A stretch of DNA of 64,000 nt, from positions 1 to 64,000 of the forward strand of contig NZ_QZEY01000009.1 of assembly GCF_003594875.1 (NCBI RefSeq), read 5' to 3'. Below the pieces are notes generated by a model. That model was not told the DNA's origin. It made no database searches and saw nothing but the letters and a program-made list of their open reading frames with translations. The stretch comes from Bailinhaonella thermotolerans (GTDB lineage Bacteria > Actinomycetota > Actinomycetes > Streptosporangiales > Streptosporangiaceae). A program made the position numbers and the translations under genes. Shown piece by piece: positions 15,935 to 24,318 of this stretch (positions within the stretch are counted from its first letter, which is position 1; the number at the start of each line of letters is the position of its first letter).

Positions 15935-16798
15935 ATGTCGCAAGCATCCGATCCCACACCGCCGCCCCAGCAACAGCCGTACCCCGGCGACACCGCCGGC
16001 ATGGACCCGCCTCCCGCCGACGAGATGCGCGACTACGTCGGCCGGGACCTCCTCGCGGGCAAACGCGCCCTGATCACCGGCGGGGACTCGGGCATCGGGC
16101 GCGCGGTCGCGGTCGCGTTCGCCAAGGAGGGCGCCGACGTCGCGATCGCCTACCTGTCCGAGGACGACGACGCCCGGCGCACGCGGGAGCTGGTCGAGGC
16201 CGAGGGGCGGCGCTGCGTCGCCATCCCCGGCGACCTCACCGACCGCTCCCACTGCGAGGAGGTCGTCCGGCGGACCGTGGCCGAGCTGGGCGGCCTCGAC
16301 GTGCTGGTGAACAACGCCGGCACGCAGACGCCGGTCCAGAACCCCGAGGACATCTCCGACGAGCAGTGGACGCGCACGTTCGACCTGAACATCCACGCGT
16401 ACTTCCGGGTGACCCGGGCCGCGCTGAGCCACCTGCCGCGCGGCGGCGCGATCATCAACACGTCGTCGATCAACGGGCTGCGCGGCAACAAGACGCTGAT
16501 CGACTACTCGGCGACCAAGGGCGCGATCCTGGCCTGGACGTACTCCATGGCGCAGGCCCTGACCGAGCGCGGCATCCGGGTCAACTGCGTGGCGCCGGGG
16601 CCGGTGTGGACGCCGCTGATCCCCTCGACGTTCCCGGCGGAGAAGGTGGACCAGTTCGGCTCGCAGGTGCCGATGGGGCGGATGGCCATGCCGGACGAGA
16701 TCGCCCCGTCGTACGTGTTCTTCGCGTCGGAGCGCCTGTCGTCGTACTACACGGGCGAGGTGCTGGCCCCGATCGGCGGCGAGACCCTGCCCGGCTGA
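15935..16798 (+). CDS. SDR-family oxidoreductase (YghA/YhxC-like)
   Basis: A 287-residue SDR of the long-N-terminus subgroup. The first 40 residues are Pro/Gln-rich (PPPQQQPYPGDTAGMDPPP) before the Rossmann fold. Key motifs: TGGDSGIG (about 49-56), NNAG, Ser in NTSSINGL and YSATKG with catalytic Tyr and Lys. Enzymes of this subgroup reduce aldehydes or other carbonyls and are often stress-induced. It stands between the shared motif and csoR, all on the plus strand, but the 82-bp gap and a CsoR box separate it from csoR. Substrate unknown. Confidence 0.9.
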   Translation: MSQASDPTPPPQQQPYPGDTAGMDPPPADEMRDYVGRDLLAGKRALITGGDSGIGRAVAVAFAKEGADVAIAYLSEDDDARRTRELVEAEGRRCVAIPGDLTDRSHCEEVVRRTVAELGGLDVLVNNAGTQTPVQNPEDISDEQWTRTFDLNIHAYFRVTRAALSHLPRGGAIINTSSINGLRGNKTLIDYSATKGAILAWTYSMAQALTERGIRVNCVAPGPVWTPLIPSTFPAEKVDQFGSQVPMGRMAMPDEIAPSYVFFASERLSSYYTGEVLAPIGGETLPG

Positions 16799-16822
16799 CG
16801 GGCTCGCGCGACTCCGCTCGGA

Positions 16823-16839
16823 ATACCCATCGGGGGTAT
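16823..16839 (+). promoter_or_regulatory. CsoR operator-like palindrome
   Basis: ATACCC (16823-16828) and GGGTAT (16834-16839) form a perfect 6-bp inverted repeat with a 5-nt spacer, the G-tract palindrome expected of CsoR operators. It lies 41 bp before the csoR start codon, so autorepression that is lifted by copper is likely. Confidence 0.75.
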
Positions 16840-16880
16840 ATGGTTGCACTGGGTGCGCCGAGCCGAGGAGGAGTACGCCG

Positions 16881-17162
16881 ATGACCGCCTACGCGCATGA
16901 CAAGGCCGACTACAAGCGCCGTCTCAGCCGCATCGAGGGCCAGGTGCGGGGGTTGCAGCGCATGGTCGAGGAGGACCAGTACTGCATCGACATCCTGACC
17001 CAGGTGTCGGCCGCGACCAAGGCCCTCCAGTCGTTCTCGCTGAAGCTCCTGGAGGAGCACATGGCCCACTGCGTGGCCGAGGCCACCGAGAAGGGCGGCG
17101 AGGAGGCCCGGCTCAAGGTCAAGGAGGCGTCCGAGGCGATCGCCCGCCTCGTCCGCTCCTGA
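16881..17162 (+). CDS. csoR: CsoR-family copper-sensing repressor
   Basis: A 93-residue all-helical repressor. The Cu(I)-binding triad is intact: Cys35 (QYCIDIL), His60 and Cys64 (EEHMAHCV), the fingerprint of true CsoR rather than RcnR, FrmR or CstR. The basic patch RRLSRIEGQVRG near 13-24 is the DNA-binding face. A GAGGAGGAG ribosome-binding site precedes the ATG. An operator-like palindrome lies in its promoter. No copA, copZ or other copper gene is adjacent, so regulated copper-export genes must be elsewhere, or the neighbouring SDR is a target. Confidence 0.9.
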   Translation: MTAYAHDKADYKRRLSRIEGQVRGLQRMVEEDQYCIDILTQVSAATKALQSFSLKLLEEHMAHCVAEATEKGGEEARLKVKEASEAIARLVRS

Positions 17163-17264
17163 GCCTCGCCCTTCCGCGCGGCCGCGGTGCGCCCCGTGCG
17201 CTCCAGTGCGCCCCCGTGCACCCCGTGCTCCGGTACGCCCCGGTACGCCCCATGTGGTCCGGTA

Positions 17265-17305
17265 CGCCCCGGGAGGCGCGTCCCCGACGTACGCCTCCCG
17301 GGGCG
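17265..17305 (+). terminator. Hairpin terminator after csoR
   Basis: A perfect 14-bp inverted repeat (CGCCCCGGGAGGCG) with a 13-nt loop lies about 100 bp after csoR. It is followed by GC-rich sequence, with no T-run. The upstream 17200-17264 holds several CGGTACGCCC repeats. Confidence 0.6.
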
Positions 17306-17394
17306 CGGCGCGCGGGGCCGCGCCCGGCCGTACGTCTCGATCTTGGAAGGGGCGGGGCGGGCATGATCGCGCTTGACGCGGGCAGGGGCCGGGC

Positions 17395-17796
17395 ATGACG
17401 CAGAATCCGGAAGACAGCGGCTTCAGGGGGGACTCCCTCGTCCCCGAACCGGGCGGAACGGGCGGCCAGCGCGTCGACGACACCCCCGGATCGGCCGGGT
17501 CGGTGACCGAGGTCTCCGAGCCCGGCCTCAGCCAGAACCCGCCCGAGCAGGCCGAGGGCGCGGCCGAGCGGCTGCCGCCCACCTCCACCGACCGGGGCGG
17601 GCCGTCGCCCCGGCAGGAGGCGCGGATCTCGGGCGAGAGCGAGACCGTCGCCGAGCGGGCCGGCGGGGAGCTGGGACCGGGCGGGCCGCTCCCGCCGCCG
17701 GAGGCCGCCGAGGGACGCGGCCGCGGCAAGCCCGAGGGCGACACCGACGAGTCGGACATGCCCCGCCCCGAACCCGACATCGGCCCCACCTCCTGA
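17395..17796 (+). CDS. Disordered acidic hypothetical protein
   Basis: A 133-residue protein of Gly, Pro, Glu, Ser and Asp with almost no hydrophobic residues. It is probably unfolded in solution. No motif, repeat or family was recognised. It starts with ATG behind GGCAGGGGCC. Coding is likely because third positions are strongly G/C and the frame is clean, but such composition can mislead; confidence is moderate. It is convergent with galU across a strong hairpin. Confidence 0.5.
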   Translation: MTQNPEDSGFRGDSLVPEPGGTGGQRVDDTPGSAGSVTEVSEPGLSQNPPEQAEGAAERLPPTSTDRGGPSPRQEARISGESETVAERAGGELGPGGPLPPPEAAEGRGRGKPEGDTDESDMPRPEPDIGPTS

Positions 17797-17804
17797 CCCG
17801 CGGA

Positions 17805-17835
17805 GGGCCCCGGAACCACCACGGGTCCGGGGCCC
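17805..17835. terminator. Bidirectional hairpin between convergent genes
   Basis: GGGCCCCGGA and its complement form a perfect 10-bp stem with an 11-nt loop between the disordered protein gene (ends 17796) and galU (ends 17875). Confidence 0.6.
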
Positions 17836-17874
17836 CGCAAGGGCCCCACACGGGCCCCGTGCGGCGTCAGGCCG

Positions 17875-18738
17875 TCAGCGGAGGTACTGCTCCATGACCG
17901 GGCGCAGGGACTCCTTGAGGTCGGGGTCGCGCAGGGCGGCCTGGAGCACGGTCTCCAGGTAGGACTTGAGCGTGCCGGTGTCGTGCCAGATGCCCTCGAT
18001 GACCTGCCCGTACATCGGGTTCCGCCGGGCGTACCGGTCGAGCGCCGCCGACAGGTAGACCTCGCCGGACTCGTCCGGCCCCAGCCGCTCCAGCTCCTCC
18101 ATGATCGGCGGAGTCACGACGTAGCCGCCCACGCAGGCGTACTCCGACGGCGCGTTCTCCACGGCGGGCTTCTCCACGATCTCCTCGACGCGGAACAGCC
18201 GGTCCCCCGCCTCCTCGCCCAGCCGGGCCATGCCGTACTTGCTCGCCCGCTCTCTCGGCACCGGCGTGAGCGCGATGACGGGCGCGTTCACCTGGTCGTA
18301 CGCGTCCACGAGCTGGCGGGCGCGCGGCGTGTCCGACTGGAAGAAGTCGTCGCCCCAGAGCACGATGAACGGCTCGTCCCCGATCACCCGGCTCGCGTTC
18401 AGCACGGGCGTGCCGTTGCCGTACGGCCCCTGCTGGTAGAGGTAGCTGATGCGCACCTCGGTCCAGATGCGGCGGATCTCGTCGGCCTCCTTGTCCTTGC
18501 CGAGGCTCCGCAGCTCGTTCTCCAGGTCGGGGTCCGGGGCGAAGTGCTCCTGGACCAGGCTCTTGCGCAACGTGGTGACGATGTAGACGTCCTCCACCCC
18601 GGCCGCGACCAGTTCCTCCACGAGGAGCTGGATCACCGGGCGGTCCAGGATCGGCATCATCTCCTTGGGGAGCGCCTTCGTCAGGGGCAGCAACCGGGTC
18701 CCCAGACCGGCGACCGGGATGACGGCTTTGCGAATCAT
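17875..18738 (-). CDS. galU: UTP--glucose-1-phosphate uridylyltransferase
   Basis: A 287-residue nucleotidyltransferase making UDP-glucose from UTP and glucose-1-phosphate, a precursor for cell-surface glycans and trehalose. The N-terminal signature VIPVAGLGTRLLPLTKALPK (6-25) holds the UTP loop and catalytic Arg and Lys. LWGDDFF holds the metal-binding Asp, and EIVEKP the sugar-binding Glu and Lys. Length and order match bacterial GalU. ATG at 18738 has GGAG seven bases upstream. It is divergent from the alpha/beta hydrolase. Confidence 0.95.
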   Translation of the reverse strand: MIRKAVIPVAGLGTRLLPLTKALPKEMMPILDRPVIQLLVEELVAAGVEDVYIVTTLRKSLVQEHFAPDPDLENELRSLGKDKEADEIRRIWTEVRISYLYQQGPYGNGTPVLNASRVIGDEPFIVLWGDDFFQSDTPRARQLVDAYDQVNAPVIALTPVPRERASKYGMARLGEEAGDRLFRVEEIVEKPAVENAPSEYACVGGYVVTPPIMEELERLGPDESGEVYLSAALDRYARRNPMYGQVIEGIWHDTGTLKSYLETVLQAALRDPDLKESLRPVMEQYLR

Positions 18739-18832
18739 GTCGGATCTCCGCTGGTGAGGCAGGGTTCAACGGCTCGGCGGGGGGAGGACGGCCGATTTGG
18801 CTTTCCCTGGCCTCCCCCGCCAGCATGGATCT

Positions 18833-19540
18833 ATGCGCGCGGTGTTCGTCCTCGTCCACAGCCCGGCGGTCGGACCGCTCACGTGGCGTCCCGTCGCCCG
18901 CGAGCTGCGCGAACGCGGCCACGAGGCGATCGTCCCCAGCCTCCTCGACGCGGTCGCGGCCGGCCCGCCGTACTGGCCCCGCGTCGTGGACGCCGTGCGC
19001 CAGGCCGTCGAGGGCGTGAACGCCCCGCTGGTCGCGGTCTGCCACAGCGGCGCCGGTCCCTACGCGCCCGCGCTGGCCAGCAGCCTGGGCGGGCGGCTGG
19101 CCGCGACGGTCTTCGCCGACGCGCTGCTGCCCGCCGAGTCGGGCTCCAGCCCGCTCGCCACGCCCCGGCAGCTCGGGTTCCTGCGTGACCTGGCCGACGA
19201 CGAGGGGCTGCTCCCGCCGTGGACCTCCTGGTTCGACGAGCGCCACATCGCCCCGATGTTCCCCGACCCGGCCCAGCGTCGCGCCGTCGAGGCCGAGCAG
19301 CCCCGCCTCCCCCTGGCGTACTTCGAGGCTCGGATCCCGGTCCCCGCCGCGTGGCACGGCCATCCCTGCTTCTACCTGCGCTTCTCCCCCGCCTACGCCG
19401 AGGCCGCCGAGGAGGCCCGCCGGCGGGGCTGGCCGGTCGCCGACCTCCCCGGCACCCACCTCCACCAGCTCACGGCCCCCGGCGCCGTCGCCGCCCGCCT
19501 CCTCACCGTCCTCCCGAGGGTCACCCCGCCCGCCTCCTGA
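18833..19540 (+). CDS. Alpha/beta hydrolase
   Basis: A 235-residue protein with a short alpha/beta-hydrolase core. The oxyanion segment is FVLVHSPAVG (5-14), the nucleophile Ser lies in VCHSGAGPYAP (about 70) and the late His in LPGTHLHQL. I chose ATG 18833, which starts directly at the first beta strand; earlier in-frame codons extend into galU's promoter. The lid region is Pro-rich. Substrate unknown; similar small hydrolases act on esters or lactones. Confidence 0.8.
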   Translation: MRAVFVLVHSPAVGPLTWRPVARELRERGHEAIVPSLLDAVAAGPPYWPRVVDAVRQAVEGVNAPLVAVCHSGAGPYAPALASSLGGRLAATVFADALLPAESGSSPLATPRQLGFLRDLADDEGLLPPWTSWFDERHIAPMFPDPAQRRAVEAEQPRLPLAYFEARIPVPAAWHGHPCFYLRFSPAYAEAAEEARRRGWPVADLPGTHLHQLTAPGAVAARLLTVLPRVTPPAS

Positions 19541-19720
19541 CCACTCACCGGCCCGCCCCGCGCACACGCCGTACGGCAAGGCGCCCCGGGCGTCGGGCGC
19601 GATTCCGCCCGCGGGGTGTGGCGGAAATCGCCTGATCGGCGCGAGAGTGGAAGGTGTCCGTCCACAGGGGCGTCACGGGGCCCCGGGTTCCCCGGGGCCG
19701 TGCCGGAGACGGCCGGATCC

Positions 19721-19750
19721 GGAACTCCGGGGCGGAGTTGCGCGTAATCT
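19721..19750 (+). promoter_or_regulatory. Candidate ECF-type promoter
   Basis: GGAAC (19721-19725) and CGTAA (19743-19747) with a 17-bp spacer resemble an ECF sigma promoter (SigE-like). TAATCT in the same place also offers a -10 for a housekeeping sigma. Either would start transcription near 19757, just before the chosen TTG start. Confidence 0.3.
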
Positions 19751-19786
19751 GTGGTGACTGGAGTCGGCCGGAGCGAGGATGGACCG

Positions 19787-20281
19787 TTGACGTCGGAGCA
19801 GCAGCACGAACGCCGCTTGGAGGCCGAGGGCAAGACCCCGGTGCTCGACCCGCGCGACGGCGATGACCTCCTCGGCGGCATCGCCGGCCGCCTCGGGTTC
19901 CGTGACCGCCTGCGCCAGAACCCGACGCTGAACCTCGCCTACCGGATCGGCGTGGGCGTCCTCGGCGGCCTGGTGCTGGTCCTCGGCATCGTGCTGATCC
20001 CGTACCCCGGCCCCGGCTGGCTCGTGGTCTTCGCCGGCCTGGCCATCCTCGCGACCGAGTTCTCCTGGGCCGAGCGCGTCCTGCGCTTCGCCAAGGGCAA
20101 GTACGACGCCTGGGCCGCCTGGCTCAAGCGCCGGCACGTGGCCGTCCGCCTCCTGGTCATGGGCCTCACCGGCCTCATCGTCGTGGCGACCCTCTGGCTC
20201 CTCAACGTCTTCGGCCTCCTCACCGGCCTGGTGGGCCTCGACATCCCCTGGCTCGTAACCCCCATCCCCTTCCTGCAGTGA
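19787..20281 (+). CDS. TIGR02611-family PGPGW membrane protein
   Basis: A 164-residue protein with two or three membrane segments and the signature IPYPGPGWLVVFAGLAILATEF (quoted here only as PGPGW), typical of the actinobacterial TIGR02611 family. A Lys/Arg-rich cytoplasmic loop (KGKYDAWAAWLKRR) follows and a last hydrophobic pair ends the protein. I favour TTG 19787 (GAGGA upstream, downstream of the predicted transcription start). GTG codons at 19751 and 19754 would add 12 residues. Function is not known for the family. Confidence 0.8.
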   Translation: MTSEQQHERRLEAEGKTPVLDPRDGDDLLGGIAGRLGFRDRLRQNPTLNLAYRIGVGVLGGLVLVLGIVLIPYPGPGWLVVFAGLAILATEFSWAERVLRFAKGKYDAWAAWLKRRHVAVRLLVMGLTGLIVVATLWLLNVFGLLTGLVGLDIPWLVTPIPFLQ

Positions 20282-20356
20282 CCCCCGCCCGCCGGCGCGC
20301 GGGTGCCACCCGCCGCGGCGCGCGTGCGGCCACGGGCGGGACGGCCGGCTCCCGCG

Positions 20357-21256
20357 TCAGCGGAGTTTGGGGTCCAGGGCGTCTCTGACGACGTCGCCGA
20401 GCATGAGGAAGCTGAGGACCGTGGCGGTGAGGAAGAGGCCGGGGAAGATCAGCAGGTGGGGGAACTCGAAGAAGAAGCTGCGGGCGACGTTGAGCTGCAG
20501 ACCCCAGCTCACCTCGGGGAACTGCAGGCCCACGCCGAGGTAGTCGAGGGTGGCCTCGCCGCTGATGACGTTGCCCACGTTGAGCATGGCGACGATGAAG
20601 ACCGGGGCGATGGCGTTGGGGAGGATGTGCTTGCGCATGATGCGCAGGTCTCCCGCGCCCAGGCCGCGGGCGGCTCGGACGTAGTCGGTGTCCTTCACGG
20701 CCAGGACCTGGCCGCGCATGATGCGGGTCATGGTGGTCCAGCCGAGGAGGACCAGGACCAGGGTCATCGCCCAGATGCCCCGCTCGGGGAAGGCGATCAG
20801 GACCACGGTGGCGCCCAGGACGAACGGGATGCCGAAGAAGATGTCGGTGAGCCGGGAGATCAGGCCGTCCACCCAGCCGCCGTAGTAGCCCGCGAGCAGG
20901 CCCAGCACGATCGCGATGAGCAGCGAGAACACCGTCACCGCCAGGCCGATCAGGATCGAGGGGCGCGCGCCGTAGACCACCTGCGACCAGTACTCGCAGC
21001 CCTGGTTGTCGAAGCCGAAGATCGCGGCGTCGGACGGGCGCACGCGGGCCCGGCGCACGTTGCAGCCCTCGTTGGGGCCGAGCGAGGTGAACAGGCCGGG
21101 GAAGACGGCCATGGCGACCGCCACCGTCAGGATCAGCGCGGACAGCCAGAACGTCACGCGGCGGCGGAGCTGGTGCCAGGCGTCCTGCCAGAGCGAGCCG
21201 CGCTGCGAGATGGGCTCGACCTCACCGGTCGGCGGGGCCGCGATCGCCTCAACCAT
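20357..21256 (-). CDS. Peptide/nickel ABC transporter permease (DppC-type)
   Basis: A 299-residue inner-membrane permease of the OppBC family with about six membrane helices. The cytoplasmic coupling loop is recognisable as GLGAGDLRIMRKHILPN (about 205-221), which contacts the ATPase. A short N-terminal cytoplasmic tail precedes helix 1, as in DppC. The first 8 bases overlap the end of the DppB gene (translational coupling). The insertion after helix 1 with two Cys (about 65 and 87) is typical of actinobacterial members. No ATPase follows; the next gene is convergent. Confidence 0.93.
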   Translation of the reverse strand: MVEAIAAPPTGEVEPISQRGSLWQDAWHQLRRRVTFWLSALILTVAVAMAVFPGLFTSLGPNEGCNVRRARVRPSDAAIFGFDNQGCEYWSQVVYGARPSILIGLAVTVFSLLIAIVLGLLAGYYGGWVDGLISRLTDIFFGIPFVLGATVVLIAFPERGIWAMTLVLVLLGWTTMTRIMRGQVLAVKDTDYVRAARGLGAGDLRIMRKHILPNAIAPVFIVAMLNVGNVISGEATLDYLGVGLQFPEVSWGLQLNVARSFFFEFPHLLIFPGLFLTATVLSFLMLGDVVRDALDPKLR

Positions 21257-22172
21257 GGCTGATCCTCGGGTCGAGCACGCCGTACAGCAGGTCGACGAGC
21301 AGGTTGACGAGGAGGTAGACCAGCACGAGGAGGCTGACCACGCCGACCACGACGGTGCCCTCCTGGAGCTGGATGGACTGGAACACCTGCTGGCCGATGC
21401 CGGGCAGGTTGAAGATGCCCTCGGTGACGACCGCCCCGGCCATGAGGTTGCCGAAGTCGACGCCGAGGTAGGTGACCACGGGGATCAGCGAGTTGCGCAG
21501 CGTGTGCACGCCGATGATCCGTCTTCGCGCCACGCCCTTGGACTGGGCGGTGCGGACGAAGTCGGCCCGGAGGTTCTCGATGAGGCTCGCCCGCGCCAGC
21601 CGCGCGACGTAGGCGATGCCGAACGAGCCGAGCACCATCGCGGGCAGGATGAAGCTGCCGGGCCAGTCGCCCTCGTAGGAGGTCGGGAACAGCCCGAGGT
21701 GCAGCCCCAGCACGATCTGCGCGGTGTATCCGAACACGAACACCGGGATCGCGATGATGAACGTCGTGCCGCCGAGCACGAGCGTGTCGATGATCCCGCC
21801 GCGCCGCAGCGCCGCGATCACGCCGAGCGCCACGCCGGCGACCAGCTCGAACACCCACGCGGTCAGCGCGAGCTGCAGCGTCACCGTCCACCGGTCGCTC
21901 AGCAGCTCGCCGACCGGCTGCCCGGTGAACGTCTCCCCCAGGTCGCCCTGGAGCAGCCCGCCGATGTACTTGCCGTACTGCACGATCAGCGGATCGTCCA
22001 GGTTGTAGCGGTCGTGCAGCGCGTTGAGCACGGCCGGCGGCAGCGGCTTGTCCCCCGCCAGCGCCAGGATGGGGTCCCCGGGCAGCGCGAAGACCATCGC
22101 GTAGATCAGGAACGTGGTCCCGAAGAACACGGGGATCATCTGCAGCAGCCGCACCACGACATAGCGCCCCAC
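21249..22172 (-). CDS. Peptide/nickel ABC transporter permease (DppB-type)
   Basis: A 307-residue permease starting GRYVVVRLLQMIPVFFGTTF, the classic DppB N-terminal helix. Other features are the FALPGDPI loop, the extracytoplasmic segment after helix 1, and the coupling loop RTAQSKGVARRRIIGVHTLRN. The GTG at 22172 was chosen because AAGGAGG lies six or seven bases upstream and the protein then begins directly at helix 1. It heads the permease pair, 270 bp downstream of the binding-protein gene, and overlaps DppC by 8 bp. Confidence 0.93.
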   Translation of the reverse strand: MGRYVVVRLLQMIPVFFGTTFLIYAMVFALPGDPILALAGDKPLPPAVLNALHDRYNLDDPLIVQYGKYIGGLLQGDLGETFTGQPVGELLSDRWTVTLQLALTAWVFELVAGVALGVIAALRRGGIIDTLVLGGTTFIIAIPVFVFGYTAQIVLGLHLGLFPTSYEGDWPGSFILPAMVLGSFGIAYVARLARASLIENLRADFVRTAQSKGVARRRIIGVHTLRNSLIPVVTYLGVDFGNLMAGAVVTEGIFNLPGIGQQVFQSIQLQEGTVVVGVVSLLVLVYLLVNLLVDLLYGVLDPRISHG

Positions 22173-22442
22173 CGGTCCCCTCCTTCCCTGCTCGCTCCCG
22201 GATCGCCCGCTCCGCACGCTACGCCGGAGCCCGGCCCCGCGAAGGCCGTCACGCCCGGCCTGTGGACAACGAAACGCCTGTGGACAACCTCGCCCCCGCC
22301 GTACGGCTCCCGCCGGCGCGCCGCCCCGCCGTACCACCACCTGCCGTACGGCCGGCGGTGTCGGCGGCGAGGCGGTCCGGCGGGGACGTGAACGGGCGGA
22401 GAGGGCGCGGGCCGCCGGGACCCGCGCCCTCCTGTCGCGCCG
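22173..22442. other. Intergenic region with paired DnaA boxes
   Basis: Two perfect TGTGGACAA sites (22261-22269 and 22279-22287), spaced 18 bp, match the actinobacterial DnaA-box consensus on the minus strand. Several GCCGTACGG palindromes follow (22300-22360). No gene was recognised here. Confidence 0.7.
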
Positions 22443-24047
22443 CTACTTCTTGACAGTGATCTGGTCCAGGTTCGCGCTGTAGGCGTCGATCGTGACGTTC
22501 TCGATGTTCTTGGAGTAGCCCGCCTGGTCCTGCCAGTTCCACAGCGGGGCCATCGGCATCTCCTTGATCGCCAGGTCCTCGGCCTGCTGGTAGAGCGGGA
22601 TGCTGGCCTCCATGCTCGGCGCCGAGTTGGCCTTCTCGATCAGTTCCTGGAACTCCTTGTTCTCCCAGCCCATGCGGTTGCCGGCGCCCCACATGGACTC
22701 CAGGTAGTTCTGCGGGCTCGGGTAGTCCATGACCCAGTTGTTGCGGTACGGCCCGTCCTGCTTGTGCTCGCGCAGCGTCTTCAGGTAGTCCGCGGCCGGG
22801 ATCTTGCGGAACTTGATGTCCTTGATCCCCAGGTTCTGCGTGAGCTGGTTGGCGACCGCCTGCATCCACTGCTCGTAGCTGGGGTCGGCGTTGGAGAAGT
22901 ACAGGTTGAGCGTGCCCGTGAACCCGCCGGCCTGGTCGAAGAGCTGCTTGGCCTTGGCCGGGTCGAACTTGCACGCCTCGCCGCAGATCCCCTCGCGGTA
23001 TCCCGGCACGAGCGGCGGCACCAGCGAGCCCATCGGCTTGTACGTCCCGTTGAAGACGGCCTGGACAATGCCCTCACGGTCGATCGCCATCGAGATCGCC
23101 TTGCGCAGCTCGGGCTTGGCGTACCGCTTGTCGTACACCGGGAAGCCCAGGTAGTCCATGGTCCCGCCGGGGGTGGAGACGAACCGGTCGCCCAGCAGGC
23201 CCTTGGCCTCGCTCACGTTGGCGGCGGGGATCGTCGTGAGCAGGTCCACCTTGTTCGCCCGCAGGTCCACGTAGGCCGTGTCCCGGCTGGCGTAGATCTT
23301 GAAGTCGATGCCCTCGGACTTGGGCTTGCGCGGCCCGCCGTACTCCTTGAACGCCTTGGTCTTGATCAGCCGGTTGCGCTGCCACTCGCCGTCGAGCATG
23401 AACGGCCCGTTGCCGATCGGCTTGACGTCGTACGCCTTGAGGTCGGCGAACGCGGCCTTCGGCATCGGCGCGAAGCCGGTGTAGGCGAGCATGATCGGGA
23501 ACTGGCTGAACGGCGCCTTCAGCGTGACCTCGAGCGTGTTCGGGTCCACGACCTTGAGCCCGGAGAGCTTGTCGGCCTTGGGCTTGGCGCCCTCCTCCTC
23601 GGGGTTGAGGTCCTCGTAGCCGACGACGTTCTCGAAGTAGTAGTTGTTGGTCCAGCCGTTGGGGGCGTACGCGGTGGCGTTCCAGGCGTCGGCGAAGCTC
23701 TCGGCCGTGACCGGCTCGCCGTTGTGGAACTTCTGCCCCGGCTTGATCTTGATCGTCCAGACCTTCTGGTCGGTGGACGTGATCGACTCGGCCGCCAGCA
23801 TGACCGGCTTGCCGGTCTTGGGGTCGATCTCGACCAACGGCTCGAAGATCGCCTGAAGCACGGTGATCGAGTAGCTGCTGGACGTGGCGCCGGGGGTCAG
23901 ATGGTCGGGCTCGGTCAGCGCGACGGAGAACCTGCTCGCCTTCTGGCCCTCACCACCGCCGCCGCCCCCGCCTCCGCAGGCGCCGGCGACGAGTGCCGCC
24001 GCGGTGAGGACCGCGGCCCAGCCCGCCCTCCGGACGACATTCTTCAT
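22443..24047 (-). CDS. Oligopeptide ABC transporter substrate-binding lipoprotein
   Basis: A 534-residue family-5 solute-binding protein. The lipobox LVAGAC at about 20-25 gives lipid attachment, followed by a Gly tract and a short linker. DPDHLTPGATS-type and VWTIKIKPGQKFHNGEPVTA are family signatures; a Cys-rich pair near residue 340 (GICGEACKF) is unusual. It would deliver oligopeptides to the two permeases downstream. The preceding promoter region is divergent from the LuxR gene, which may control it. An 11-bp inverted repeat sits in its leader (24118-24152). Confidence 0.93.
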   Translation of the reverse strand: MKNVVRRAGWAAVLTAAALVAGACGGGGGGGGEGQKASRFSVALTEPDHLTPGATSSSYSITVLQAIFEPLVEIDPKTGKPVMLAAESITSTDQKVWTIKIKPGQKFHNGEPVTAESFADAWNATAYAPNGWTNNYYFENVVGYEDLNPEEEGAKPKADKLSGLKVVDPNTLEVTLKAPFSQFPIMLAYTGFAPMPKAAFADLKAYDVKPIGNGPFMLDGEWQRNRLIKTKAFKEYGGPRKPKSEGIDFKIYASRDTAYVDLRANKVDLLTTIPAANVSEAKGLLGDRFVSTPGGTMDYLGFPVYDKRYAKPELRKAISMAIDREGIVQAVFNGTYKPMGSLVPPLVPGYREGICGEACKFDPAKAKQLFDQAGGFTGTLNLYFSNADPSYEQWMQAVANQLTQNLGIKDIKFRKIPAADYLKTLREHKQDGPYRNNWVMDYPSPQNYLESMWGAGNRMGWENKEFQELIEKANSAPSMEASIPLYQQAEDLAIKEMPMAPLWNWQDQAGYSKNIENVTIDAYSANLDQITVKK

Positions 24048-24117
24048 TGGTCACGACCCTTCCGTTGATTCGGGTTCGCCGGGGATCGCACCCTTTGCGG
24101 CCCCCCTGTCCGGACCC

Positions 24118-24152
24118 CCCTCTCCGGCCCTCCGGCGTGATGCCGGAGAGGG
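24118..24152. repeat. 11-bp inverted repeat in the leader of the binding-protein gene
   Basis: CCCTCTCCGGC and GCCGGAGAGGG, 13 nt apart, form a perfect dyad about 70 bp before the minus-strand start. It could be an RNA hairpin or an operator. Confidence 0.6.
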
Positions 24153-24172
24153 TAGGTAGTCGTGTCACAACC

Positions 24173-24205
24173 GCACATCGGAAGGTTTACGTATTCTCCC
24201 GGGGG
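24173..24205 (+). promoter_or_regulatory. Shared intergenic motif, copy 2
   Basis: Matches copy 1 at 15851 in 20 of 22 bp. It lies 114 bp before the LuxR gene and 126 bp before the divergent binding-protein gene, so it could serve either direction. Confidence 0.4.
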
Positions 24206-24318
24206 CCCGTCTTCCGCCACCCTGGACCCATAAGCTCGGCACAGCGCCGGTTGTCGGCTCATGTGCTCGGCTCGCCGCGCCGTGCTCGCGCGACGCGGCA
24301 GGCCCGAGGCGGAGGGTC

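Noticed and set aside
15537-15959. Minus-strand Pro/Glu/Ser frame with PEPAPEST-like repeats
   Set aside because: It overlaps the SDR start and exists only because the 24-bp repeat is a multiple of three; no ribosome site.
20303-21262. Plus-strand frame rich in Glu, Asp and Gly
   Set aside because: Antisense shadow of the DppC permease; hydrophobic helices read backwards give acidic repeats.
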